A DNA stretch of 64,000 bases. It comes from Pteria penguin. Its lineage: Eukaryota > Mollusca > Bivalvia > Pterioida > Pteriidae. This document shows positions 10,180 through 20,540 of the stretch, piece after piece (the stretch's first letter is position 1; every line of letters begins with the position of its first letter). The position numbers and the translations under genes are program-made. The stretch is taken from assembly GCA_035048485.1 (NCBI GenBank), contig CM068584.1, positions 66,836,179-66,900,178 on the forward strand. Reading direction: 5' to 3'. The notes under the pieces are model-generated. The model had not been told where the DNA came from. It did no database searches and saw nothing but the letters and a program-made list of their open reading frames with translations.

Positions 10180-11037
10180 TTAATCTTTGTTGATTACAAA
10201 TCCCAAATAAGTGGTTCCTTCTTTAAAGAAAGTACAGTTCTTTAATTTCAACTTTAGATCATGTTTTCTTAGCCTGTCAAAGACCTGTTGAATATGAGCT
10301 AGATGTTTTTCCTGAGATTCTGACCAAATAATGACGTCATCAATATAAGCAGTGCTGAATTCCTCACAACCTTCAAGAACTATGCTCATTAATTGTTGAA
10401 ATACACCAGGGGCATTACATAATCCAAAAGGCATTTTGTTGAATTCAAACAATCCTTTATGACAAGCGAAACCAGTTTTATGTTTGTGTTTTGGGTTCAT
10501 TGCTACTTGCCAATAACCAGATTTAAAATATAAAGTGGTGAAATATTTTGCTTTTCCTAATTTTGCGATTATGGCGTCTATCAACGGGAGGGGATAAGAT
10601 GTAGTTTTAGTAATTTGATTCAATTTCCGAAAATCTATGCACATTCTTGTGGTTTTATCTTTTTTTGCAACTAAAACAATGGGAAAACTCCAAGGTGATT
10701 GAGAGCGTGAAATAATTTTTGCATCTAACATTTCATCAATCGCACTGTCTACTGTTTTCCTATGATGTAAGGGAATTCTATAGAGTCTGAGTTCTATTGG
10801 TTCATGGTTACCTGTGTCAATTGTCATTTTCACAGTTTCCGTTTGTCCTAACTCTGTATCTTTAGCTGCGAATAAGTCTTGATTGTTCACAACTAATTGT
10901 TTAACACTTTCCAAGTGTTTGGTTTCAGTATCTAAATCTTTTAAATCTAGAGACGTTTTATTTGACGAAACTTCATTTATCATTTTCGTTGTATCTGCAG
11001 CGGGCGTCTCTTTTTCATCTATAGTGAGATTAGTCAC
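10180..11037 (-). pseudogene. Gypsy reverse transcriptase, first catalytic Asp replaced by Tyr
   Basis: The 285-codon frame covers the RT palm and fingers. Seen in order: LYRIPLHHRKTVDSAI, the SPWSFPIVLVAKKDKTTRMCIDFRKLN region split over motifs 1-2, the motif A position TTLYFKSGYWQ, FNKMPFGLCNAPGVFQ, and YIDDVI at 10336-10347. Motif A in this family normally reads LDL with the first metal-binding Asp. Here codon 170 (complement 10528-10530) is TAT, Tyr, one base from GAT. The two Asp of YIDD are intact. The frame is open throughout, but the protein should lack polymerase activity. It is separated by frameshifts from the protease linker upstream and the connection domain downstream. Confidence 0.88.
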
Positions 11038-11091
11038 TTTTCCTATGATGCAACCACGTTTTAAATAAATAGTTTTGTTTGTATGATTACT

Positions 11092-11831
11092 TCAACCAAT
11101 GGGCACTATTTTATTTGATTTTACTATTGCATTATTAATTTCAAGACCAGGTTCAGTATCCACATATCCTTTTTCTACTGCACTTATTTCAACAAATTCA
11201 TTGTGATTCAACGGATTTTTTATCCGTGCCGGAACAATGTTCATAGTGTTTGGTTTCACTTTTACACCTCTCTGTAATCTTACTAGGGCGTTTATGTGAC
11301 AATCTTCTTCAAGCGGTACATAGGACCTTCCTATTTTTAAATATCCTAAGTCATAATAAAGTCTTACTCTGTGAGTTGTTAGGAAATCTCTGCCTAAAAT
11401 AATGTTTCTATTCATATCTGCTATTGCATAAAATGGTTGATTTACTGTAGTCCCTCCTAATTTAAAAAGTCTAATTCCACATAACCGACTATTTCTAATT
11501 TTCCGCCAATTACAGATTGGAGACTAATAAGCTTCTTTACCAAATTAGGGGGTCTATTCAAAGATTGATAAATTCGTCTGTGTAACAAACTAACTTCAGC
11601 GCCACTGTCAACTAATGCTCTAAATTTCTTTTTTCCAATTTTCAAAAGGGACGAATCTGGACTACCAGCTAAATTTATTTTGTAAGACGGATAGTTTTCT
11701 GTTTTATTCTTAATTTTATTTTTGAATTTTCTTTTATTTCTGACTGTTCGTTTAAAACTCCCGGTGACGGTCCTGTTTAGGCGGGAGCCTACTACTTTTC
11801 CTGATTCGTAAAATTTTGTCGAGACCAACAA
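11092..11831 (-). pseudogene. Gypsy aspartic protease and PR-RT linker, frameshifted
   Basis: The frame at 11457-11831 opens with a basic stretch and contains ALVDSGAEVSLL, the retropepsin active-site loop (DSGA at 11598-11609), followed by LEIVGYV. A frameshift near 11420-11457 moves reading to the 11092-11415 frame, which starts with NIILGRDFL, the conserved ILGxDF segment closing the protease fold. This leads into a linker before RT. Retropepsins act as dimers and process the Gag-Pol polyprotein. The active-site Asp is present, but the fold is split by the frameshift. Confidence 0.8.
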
Positions 11832-12671
11832 TTCCTACGAATGTGAACTTTCTTTCCACAATGAAAACATTTCATGTTTACCACGCCGAGCCTGGGAATT
11901 TTGTCCTTCGTTTGTCTTTTGTACATCATTAATTTGTTTTAAGGGACAACGATTTGTAGTGTGGTTAGTACGATTACAAATAGCACATCGCTTACAGGGC
12001 CTACAATGGTCAACTTCCATCGGCGTCTCGCCATTCTCATGCAGAAAAGTGTGTGAGCTATAGGTGAAGCTACCTGTCCTAAGACTGACACGTTTCCGAA
12101 ATGATAATTCAGTTATAGCGATAGAGATTGCTCTCTGAAAATTCCCGGGATTTTCCCGCATTACTTTGATCTTCAAGTACTCGAAAGCCAAACCATCTAT
12201 AAAGAAATTCACTGTTTCTGAACTTCTGCTGTATTTAAATTATCAAACGCTTGGTCTGCTAATTTTGAGAATTTATGCGCGTACAGCGATACTTCTTCAT
12301 CTCATGTTTGCTTTACTCTTTGTAGTAAGGACAGCGCGTGCTGTCGATCCGTTACGGGTGCGAACCTTATTGATAACTCTGCCTTAACTTGATTCCAATT
12401 AAATCCGGGGTGATCATCGTATAATCGTTCAATAAAGTCGCTAACGGCATCGTTACTCGTTCCGTAAGCTATTTCTTTTGTCTCATCTTCTATTAAACCA
12501 TTTAATTTATAACATTTCTCAATACTCTTAATCCATCTATCAAATTGATCTGGTTTTGTTCCGTCAGAAGATCATCTAATTTTAACCCTTGTTTGTTAAA
12601 ATCCCTCTTAATCTTTCAACTTGCTTTCCTAACCCTTGAAAAAGTAAAGGGACATCAATAGTTTCAGCCAT
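11826..12671 (-). pseudogene. Gypsy gag with two CCHC zinc knuckles, multiply broken
   Basis: A plausible start is the ATG at complement 12669-12671 (MAETIDVPLL). The capsid-like region follows through at least two frame changes and a TGA near 12300. It contains a segment of the retrotransposon gag type (FNWNQVKAELSIRF). The nucleocapsid end has two perfect CX2CX4HX4C knuckles: one at 11946-11987 (CAICNRTNHTTNRC) and one at 11828-11869 (CFHCGKKVHIRRNC). They lie in different frames, so a frameshift separates them. Gag would package element RNA. In this copy no single reading frame spans the protein. Confidence 0.75.
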
Positions 12672-13453
12672 GACGATTTCAGAAAAGCAAAAATCAGACT
12701 TACCGACACTGAATGATGGTTAAAATCCAAATCCAGTGTACGGCAACCAAATCACAAACGTGTGTAGGGTAGTACTTCGCGTTGGGTGGTGTGAGTTTGA
12801 TTCACCAGGGTGCGTTGTGTTATGCGACAAAATTCTAAGTCAGTAAGAAAGTTAATACTTTTAATAAAATCTCTACTGCAACATACAAAATAGCAAGTTG
12901 GCTTCGTGCGTCGTAGAAAAGGGGGAGACCCGGCAGTCACGATGATCACAATGTTATGTTTCACAATATAGTTCTTTCAAGTTCTTTCTGAATCAAATAG
13001 ATCTGAAGTCTCTCAAGTAATTCTAAGGTCTTATGTCTCTCAAGTATTTTCGAGGTCTGAATTCTATCAAGTATTTCCGAGGTTTGACTTAATTAAACTC
13101 CCCAGTAAGCTTTTATATATTGAAACACTATCCATTTCCTCAAGGAAATAGATTAGCCATAAATTGACCAGTCCAATTATGATAATTATACTAATTTACC
13201 AAGTACCCCACGAAGCCATTAATTCACAAATTAATAAGTCTTTAAGATAATCAAGCAAGATAGACTAGCCATAAACTGACCAATTAAGTTATGATAATTA
13301 CAAGTCTTTAAGATAAACAAGCGTGAACTTTAGTGTCTTTAATTGAGTCATTCACAGGAAATATCGTCCAAGATATAATGTTCCTTGGTGGAGCCATCGG
13401 TGGTGTTTCTTAAAAACAGTTTGTAGGTAGCGTGGTATGCCGCTACCTTACAA
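12672..13453 (-). other. Candidate gypsy 5' LTR and leader
   Basis: On the minus strand this begins TGTAAGGTAGCGGCATACCACGCTACC, with a hairpin (GGTAGCG/CGCTACC at 13426-13447), and holds a strong TATA box. Downstream are three ~28-bp tandem copies (marked TCAAGTA) at 13010-13085, and a ~110-bp imperfect duplication (AGCCATAAAYTGACC) lies at 13150-13310. Position, a TG start and the TATA box suit an LTR of about 700 bp. I could not identify a primer-binding site with certainty, nor a second LTR copy to prove it. Confidence 0.4.
13111..13119 (-). promoter_or_regulatory. TATA box of the candidate gypsy 5' LTR
   Basis: TATATAAAAG on the minus strand, about 440 bp upstream of the gag ATG and oriented toward gag. 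It fits the TATA consensus well. A transcription start some 25-30 bases downstream, near 13085, would be expected. Confidence 0.45.
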
Positions 13454-13550
13454 TTGCTATTGATGATTGAATGCTCCCCACATAAAAAGAATTTTCATAA
13501 TCGGATAGTTTATCAGATCTAAGCTCAGAATCACGCATCATAAGTCATAA

Positions 13551-15426
13551 GTTATAAATCATAAGTCTGTTTTAGAGAAAATACCTCCATATTTCAAAAA
13601 CAAAGATCCGCCATGTATTTCCTATAGCTACACGCCATCAGTTGCATCCAAAATTTATAATTACAAAGGGTTTCTACAGTGTCTTGATCTTAGCAACTCT
13701 GCATGCCATTCTCAACCGTGTGCATGTTCCTCGTCTAATTTCGTATATTCTCCTTGTGGCCATGTCATTACTGGTGATCTCGATATAGTTAAAAACACTA
13801 AATTAAGAGAACTTTTACTTAAAGGTCCAAAATACAGAGAACCCAGATCATTCACATGGAGCCAAAATTTTGAGAATATTATGAACTGCTGCGAGGAATA
13901 TACCACACGATGGGCAAAAAGAGAAGAAGTACAAGTCGACACTCTTTCGGAATGGATAAAATCTATTGCAGTACTGCTGAGATCAAAAATTAAAAAATTA
14001 CAAGGTTCTGTAAACACCAGATTCGAATCTATTGTTAAAGATCCTGATGTTGTCAGAGAACTTACCTTCCTCCAAGAACATTATATCATTACACCAGCAG
14101 ATAAAAGCATCTAATAATTATACATTTACTTGTAAGAAATATTACTTTGACAGCCTAGTGAAAGAATTAGGATTAAATTCAGCTCCAGGAAATCCTACTT
14201 ATACTCTCACGAACTTTTCGGTTTCGGAAGTACTCGAGAATCATAAATCTGTCCTCAATACGTTTGGTATTGACTCAAATAAATTGAATTTAGAACCTCC
14301 ATATTTGTACTGTATTCCAAAAATGCACAAAACTCCGTACAAACAACGCTTTATCGCTGGTTCCTCGAAGTGTTCCACAAAATCTGTATCGATGCTACTC
14401 ACAAAAATATTATCAGAAATTAAATCTGGCCTTCATAGATATTGCGAAACAGTATATTCCAGAAGTGGAATTAATCAAATGTGGATCCTTAAAAATTCAA
14501 AAGAGTTGTTAGAACATCTAAAATCAAAAAGTTTAACTAAAATTCACTCCATCAAGTCTTTTGACTTTTCGACTCTGTACACAACGATCCCTCATCAGAA
14601 ATTAAAAGACAGATTAGCGGAAATTATTCAAAATGCATTTACTAGTAAAAACGGAAGCCGCAAATTCAAATATATAGTAATAGGCCACGATAAAACTTAC
14701 TTTGTTAGGGAAAATTCTGATTCCAAAAATAAATACACTGAAACAGCTGTCATTCAGATGTTGAACTTTCTTATCGATAACATTTTTGTGGTGTTTGGAG
14801 GTAAGGTTTTTCAACAAATTGTCGGCATTCCAATGGGCACTAACTGTGCTCCGCTTCTGGCTGACATATTCCTTTATTCATACGAAGCTGAGTTCATTCA
14901 GTCTTTGCTTTCGCAAGGAAAAAAACAATTGGCTCTTGGCTTCAATTTTACTTACAGATATATAGATGACTTGCTTTCAATTAATAATCCTTCATTCGCG
15001 GATTACCTTAGCATCATCTATCCAAGTGAACTGGAGGTCAAAGAAACCACAGAAACTAGTAATTCTACTTCGTATTTAGATATTATGTTGTCTTTCGACA
15101 TTAATGGTCAATTGAACACCTCACTCTATGACAAACGTGACGATTTCAATTTCGCTATCACAAACTTTCCTTTCATAAGTAGCAACATTCCATCATCGCC
15201 CGCATACGGCGTATTCATATCTCAGTTAATACGTTATTCCAGAGCATGTTCAAATTACAATGACTTTGTTCTGAGGGCTAGGCGACTTTCTGTTAAGCTG
15301 CTCAACCAGGGTTATATATGTGCTAGACTAGCATCGTCACTGAGGAAGTTCTACGGTCGTTACGAGACTCTTATTATTCCATATGATATCTCGTTATCCA
15401 GACTTTTAAATGATATTCTGGACTGA
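13551..15426 (+). pseudogene. Penelope-like reverse transcriptase, one frameshift
   Basis: The frame is open from a TAA at 13548-13550. It has no obvious ATG near its start, so the true N-terminus is unclear. It passes a Cys-rich stretch and CGHVITGDLDIVKN, reaches PADK and breaks near 14102-14107, where one extra A in GATAAAAGCATC shifts the frame. Reading then runs unbroken for about 440 codons to TGA at 15424-15426. RT motifs in order: PKMHKTPYKQRFIAGSS, motif A FDFSTLYTTIP (Asp at 14563-14565), GIPMGTNCAPLLADIFLY at 14824-14877, and YIDD at 14959-14970. All catalytic Asp are present. The PKxHK, LYTTIP and GIPMG forms suit Penelope-like elements better than LTR or LINE RTs. No GIY-YIG endonuclease is seen after the RT. 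Confidence 0.75.
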
Positions 15427-15720
15427 GACTGATTCCGATCACTTTACACAGATTTGACACCTTCTATACTAGAAGGTTACCTACTTCGACTTCTCCATAT
15501 ATAGATACATATGGAATTCACACGATTTGACTCTTTCTACGGGGTATATGTGACGGGTGTTGCTAGCAAGCAGGAGATGCTCACTCTCCCCGGGCACCTG
15601 ATCTCACTCCATCACAGGGGTTCACATATGCTCTTCAAGTAGACATATTTTGTTATTTTCCATTTGTTTTTCATTTTCACTGATTTTGTATGTCCTATGG
15701 TTTCATGATTTTTGGACTTG
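15427..15720 (+). other. Probable 3' untranslated tail of the Penelope-like element
   Basis: Directly after the RT stop comes non-coding sequence with a GC-richer core (ACGGGTGTTGCTAGC, then CCCCGGGCACCTGATC) followed by T-rich sequence. It is probably the element's 3' UTR. No GIY-YIG frame and no hammerhead ribozyme core (CUGANGA with GAAA) is visible here. Confidence 0.4.
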
Positions 15721-15739
15721 TGGTTTGGATTTATCCATC

Positions 15740-16140
15740 ATCTTTACATCGTAGGGAAGGTTTCACCACAGGGAATAAACATGCCCGAAATCAAAGCCCT
15801 GTCTATCATAGTTCAAAAGTTATGGGCAAGGTTAAAATTTGAATACATGTACGGATTTGAAGTTATTCAAATGTAGGTAAAAGGTATGTCAAGGTCACGA
15901 AGTCAATGATATCAGAGCCCTATCTCTCATTGTTCAAAAGTTATAGGCAAGAATAAAGTTTCTATGTTTGGGGTCAAGTTTTTCACAAGTAGGTCAAAGG
16001 TGGAGGTCAAGGTCATGAGGTCAAAATTCTGGCATTAGTGTAAATGTTTCACTACAAGGAATGCACATGCAAACTATAATGAAAGCCCTATTTCTTACAG
16101 TTCAAAAGTTATCAATGCAAGGTTCATGAAGTATAACACT
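15740..16140 (+). repeat. AGGTCA-rich dispersed repeat, three diverged units
   Basis: The block AGCCCTRTCTMTCATWGTTCAAAAGTTATRGGCAAG recurs at 15795, 15916 and, diverged, 16084. Between copies lie AAGGTCA half-sites, including GGAGGTCAAGGTCATGAGGTCA near 15990-16020. No open frame. It belongs to the same broad class as the repeats at 6.1, 18.5 and 20.1 kb. Confidence 0.65.
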
Positions 16141-16199
16141 CAATCATGAGTACACATCGTATCGGAAGAAGAAGGTTAAAGTTTTTCTGCACGTGCCGG

Positions 16200-17100
16200 G
16201 GGTACAGGACAATCCATTGTAACGTTTGCAATTTAAATGTTGTCCAAAAGTTACACTAGCAAATACAAATGGTTAATTAAAGACAGTGTATGAAACTATT
16301 CTTGCTTTAGAAATGTGTCACTCGAAGTATACTAAACTGAACTACAATCAGCTGTGCGCTGTGATTCACCAACGTCTCGTCCTATTTAAACTACATTATG
16401 TCCAACAATAACATTAGCAAAGTAACGCTAGCAAATCAAATCTGTCCACCTGTAACACTAGCACAAAAAATGTCCGTCTGATAGTAACGTTTGCATACAT
16501 AAAACACGTCCTTCTAATAACGCTTGAAAAGAAAATATTGTCCTCAAATAACGATCGCATTGAGAGTATACAAGAAGCATGCATCTGCTTTCGGTTTGTA
16601 AACATTGCATGATTCAAAACGTGTATGTATATAGTCGGAAAATACAACAAATAAGATCAAAATTTGCCAAAGTTGAGATGCCCGTGCTAGCGTTACACTT
16701 TCCGATCGTTATTAAAACAGGACAGAAACATTTAGCTTCATAAATTAAGTACATGCTTGTACGTTCGAGTGCTCCAAAATACGTACCTCACGCGCCATGT
16801 CAGCATCCATCTTGTATTCTGCAATGGTTGCTGGGTAATCTCGCGTGATTTGAGAAATCCAGTAAATTTCCATAATGCAAACGTTACGTAGTTGCTTGGA
16901 CGGAAAAAATTGCGTAACGATAGCAAAATAAATTTACAACACCGTCAAGTACATCGGGCTATGCTTTTACTCAACCAGTGTGCATTCAAAACACTTTATT
17001 TGAGTTACCACTGCCGATGTCCGCCGATTTCCGGTAACGCACGGAATCGGCACACACACGGACACATCACAAATGCGATCGTTACGCAGGACACGTGGAC
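16200..17100. repeat. Region of degenerate TGTCC...TAACGNTNGCA motifs, inverted between halves
   Basis: The left half (about 16200-16560) holds several diverged ~30-36-bp units combining TGTCC with TAACG/TAACA and a following TNGCA (for example near 16217, 16250, 16405, 16426, 16449, 16483, 16516, 16546). The right half (about 16680-17100) holds the same motif mostly in the opposite orientation (GCTAGCGTTAC, CGATCGTTATT, GCAAACGTTACG, GCGATCGTTACGC). That layout suggests the subterminal arms of a non-autonomous DNA transposon. The exact ends and target duplication are not determined. Confidence 0.45.
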
Positions 17101-17158
17101 AGAAATTGATTGTGATGCTGACAACAATTAATATAATCCATAAATATATTCAAAAGTA

Positions 17159-18073
17159 CTGTAAGTGTACATATATTAGCGCAATCAAATTTTAGCGCAA
17201 AATGCTCGAAGAAGGGGTCGGCAATATTTTAGCGTAGTTGTGAATTAGCGCATTTGTCATTCGATTAGCGCAATTTATCCATTAAATCAGCGCATTCAAA
17301 ACAGTTTTTGGGTAAAAAAATAAAGCGTTTAAGTATCTTACGAGGAATTGAAATATATGCCAGACGTGCGACTATCGAATCGGCTGGTATGACACGTTTG
17401 CCATTAGACATAATTAAGAGTACATGTACCTGGAGTTGTTAAACCGTTGATTGGCATGGATGACAAGCGTCGGGTCAATTACCTTACTAACAGTATATGC
17501 AGTGAATCAAATACAACCTCATTTCATTCATGTTTATCCAATAACCTACCATATCATTGAAAGCACAACATCTAGTTATAATGATAAGTAATATTTTTTT
17601 AAAAGAAAGACATATAGAAAACAAAATGCCATTCTTATGTTTTACGGACGAAGCCATTGTTTTCATAAGTTGATATGAGATAAATTATTTGATTCGCTGA
17701 CCGCTCTTTGCCTATAATTACAAAACAGACGGTATTGTGGAAGCGATATGCATAGCGGGGGATTAATTCCTAAACTTCAAACCACGTTTTTATAATTCTT
17801 GCTTTGGTTTTGTGATAATCATATCGACAGTGTCCGGTAATGCAAACATCTTTTATCGATCGTTACTTGTGTCCTCTTTATGCGTTATCAAAATAAATGA
17901 TGAATTTGTTCCTGATACTTATTTGATAGACGTATCTATAGAGTTGAAACTGAAGTGCCCATTTAATTCTATCATCTCATGTACTTTATATTAGCGTAGT
18001 CATGAATTTGCACACTTTGGACAGCGCTAATCGTGCTAAAATATGAATCCCGCTAAAATAAGTACACGTACAG
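17159..18073. mobile_element. 0.9-kb TA-flanked DNA element with TTAGCG subterminal repeats
   Basis: The left end reads CTGTAAGTGTACATATATTAGCG and the right end is its inverted relative (CGCTAAAATAAGTACACGTACAG), about 23 bp with a few mismatches. Both ends are flanked by TA (17157-17158 and 18074-18075). TTAGCGCA-type motifs recur inside both ends in inverted orientation. A TA duplication suggests a Tc1/mariner-type or other TA-targeting superfamily. There is no transposase; the 60-codon frame at 17812 has no recognisable motif. Confidence 0.75.
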
Positions 18074-18075
18074 TA

Positions 18076-18544
18076 TCATACGTATGAACGTTTTTCTGCA
18101 CTATTGATAAAATATCAAATATAAAATAGGTTACGTTGTCCAGGACATGATTCACCCACTAGAAAGTATTATATAACACGTTGGTAAAACAGACGGTCAA
18201 TAATTTCTCATGAGCATAATCCGTCCACTAGAAGACCCCGTAGACCCACACTCACTACATTAATACAAAAAAACAAAAAAAAAAAAAAAAAAAAAAGAAC
18301 ACCACACACTTTCGGATTTTTGTTCATTTTATAGAAACCTAAGGTTTGAATTGCTGCATATAAATTTTTTTGGGCAATGCATACAGATAATTTATTTGTT
18401 GGTAATTTATTGTTTTCCGTCCATGTAACGTTAGGTAAAATGAAATCTGCCATATAGTATTACAGGTTTTGAGATATTCTTTTGCAAGTTTGAGAAATTT
18501 GACATGAGAAAGGATGGACGGTTGTGACATATAAGTCAAGTGTA
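18076..18544. other. No gene; poly(A) run
   Basis: AT-rich sequence with an A-run (with one C) at about 18266-18296, followed by apparently low-copy DNA. No element is recognised, though the A-run could be the tail of an old retroposed copy. Confidence 0.4.
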
Positions 18545-18925
18545 GATTGCCTATTGGTATTCAAGGTCGAAGGTCCAGGTCATTTTATGAAGCCTGCCAT
18601 GTCTGCCTATAACTTTAATTTGCTTCTTCAAATCATTGTCACTGTAACTTGTTTCTTACTAGCACACTGTGCAATGTAGGGGTTGCATTTGTTAGGGCCC
18701 CGCTATGGCCTTGACGGTGACCTTTGATCTGCATTTGTAAAACTGTATCATTGAGCATAACTATTGAACTGTTAAAAGTAAGGCTTTCATATTTGGCATA
18801 TGCGTTCCTTATGACAAGACCTTTCTGCTGGTTCCAAATTAAGATCAAGGTCAGGGTGACAGGCATACTGTGGATCCCTTCTGACTTTGTCAGTTTTCTA
18901 GTTCTCATTTGCATTCAAGTTGGTT
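18545..18925 (+). repeat. Diverged AAGGTCA-type dispersed repeat
   Basis: It starts with TCAAGGTCGAAGGTCCAGGTCATTTTATGAAGCC and ends near AAGATCAAGGTCAGGGTGACAGG. The layout (half-sites separated by about 150-250 bp of AT-rich DNA) matches the other AGGTCA repeats of this window, but in a single, strongly diverged copy. Confidence 0.45.
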
Positions 18926-19467
18926 AAACTAGGGACACCACTGAAGTTCATAATTGTTGGTCATTGTTTAAAATTGCAACAAAATCATCACATGATAATA
19001 AAGACTAAAGAGAATCAAAAATAAATATGGAAGTACATTGATAGGGGAGTTTTCTTCAAGGATCATATATGAAGGTTTATTCTAAGACTTCTTTATATTC
19101 AAATCCTACCCTGTTGGAGGTTTGGATCCATGAAGCAGTTCAGATTTTGTAAACTTCACAAATGCTCAACCAATTCATGAGAGTTTGACAGTTGACAACA
19201 ACTTAATTTGTAGCAAACAAAACTAGGATTCACAATGAAAAACCGTCGCCATATGGCTGAGATATTCCTGGCGCAACGTAAAACATAATATATCTATCTA
19301 TGGCACTGACAATTTTCACCTTGTGATACTGATAGTATGGATGCTCTCTTGTGTAAATTAGGATATTTTGGCCAATGATTTGACCATCTCAGCTGACCAG
19401 CATTTACAATTTTCTCATGGAATGTAGTTAAAGCCCAGACTTGTACCAACTCTCCCTTCTACTGAAG
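18926..19467. other. No gene; short SINE-tail-like fragment
   Basis: Mostly featureless. At about 19244-19290 the sequence CGTCGCCATATGGCTGAGATATTCCTGGCGCAACGTAAAAC resembles the tail region of the SINE at 19468 (ATATTGTTGAAAGCGACGTAAAAC) but has no tRNA-like head, so it may be a 5'-truncated relative. Confidence 0.35.
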
Positions 19468-19711
19468 GACAGGCTTGGTGTAGTGGTTAGGCGCATGGCT
19501 TGCTGCACCGACGATCTGTGTGCGATTCCCGGGTTGCGCCACTGTGTTTAATAGGTTGGTAACCTCCTGCTTCCATGTCACGAAATAACTGAAATATTGT
19601 TGAAAGCGACGTAAAACACCAATCAATCAACCAACCAACCACCTGCTTCCATGTTGTGATATTACTGAAAAATTGTTGAAAGTGACTAAAAACACCAATA
19701 AACCAACCAAC
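19468..19711 (+). mobile_element. tRNA-derived SINE with duplicated tail
   Basis: The head GGACAGGCTTGGTGTAGTGGTTAGGCGC carries a polymerase III A-box-like sequence, followed by a B-box-like TGCGATTCCC. The body (CTCCTGCTTCCATGTC...GAAAGCGACGTAAAACACC) ends in CAATCAATCAACCAACCAACC. The body and tail are then repeated once without the head (19642-19711). The same family lies at 25108-25405 in the opposite orientation. SINEs of this structure are known in molluscs; I do not assign a named family. Confidence 0.8.
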
Positions 19712-20117
19712 TTTCCTCTGCTGTATATGCTCGACTTATATTGAGGTCTCGTGTCCGTCGGTAGATATCAGTACTTGTCGAAGTTGTTCCAGTAATACTG
19801 GTTTATTTCTTGGATTATTGCATACTACGCAGTTATTCAGACCTATGCAAGGTAACCACTGCAGCAGTGAGGGATGACTTCCATGCACTGAAAAATTAGA
19901 CCTTTACTGCCTTGACCAGAAGGATGTATACCACTGTTCCATGTTTGGAGCTCTGAACTTCCTGACCATGAGTCAAGGATACTACTGACCAAGTTATTTT
20001 ATATTTGTAGTTATATACCACAAAACATATATCGACGATTATTTCCTGTACACATGTTGGTGCACCCATCTGGTGTGCTGTGTACAGTATCCTCCAGAGG
20101 CAGTGCAGTGAAAGTTT
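19712..20117. other. No feature recognised
   Basis: Apparently low-copy AT-rich DNA between the SINE and the next tandem array. No convincing frame or motif. Confidence 0.45.
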
Positions 20118-20540
20118 TTTTTATACCCACCACAAACAAAGGGGGAGTATATAAGAATCACTCTGTCTGTCTATCCGTGTGTCTGTCTGTCCGTCTGTCA
20201 AGGAAATCTTGTCTGGGCCATAACTTCTCACCCTGTACACGGATTTCAATATTTCACAGTGTTTGCTTAGGATTCAGGGGTATGTCATAATCTAAAACCA
20301 AGGTCATAGATCAAAGGTCAAGGTCATAATAGAACAAAAAGTAAAACTTTGTCCCGGCCATAACTTCTCACCCTGTGCACAGATTTCAATAATATTTTAA
20401 AGAATTGTTGCTTAGGATCCAAGGGTGCGTCATGACCTTAAAGCAAGGTTATAGGTCAAAGGTCAAAGTCATAATAGACATGATAAGCAAAACATTGTCT
20501 GGGCCATAACTTCTCACCCTTTACATAGATTTCAATGATA

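Larger units (their letters stand above)
7724..13453 (-). mobile_element. Degenerate Ty3/gypsy LTR retrotransposon
   Basis: Read on the minus strand, the order is leader or LTR, gag, protease, reverse transcriptase, RNase H, integrase and a charged tail. This PR-RT-RH-IN order defines Ty3/gypsy, as opposed to Ty1/copia where integrase precedes RT. The body from gag start to last stop is about 4.95 kb, a normal size. It carries several frameshifts and stops plus a missing RT catalytic residue, so it is a dead copy. No chromodomain or envelope gene is recognised. The clade is not assigned. A divergent Penelope-like element starts within about 100 bp of its 5' end. Confidence 0.88.
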
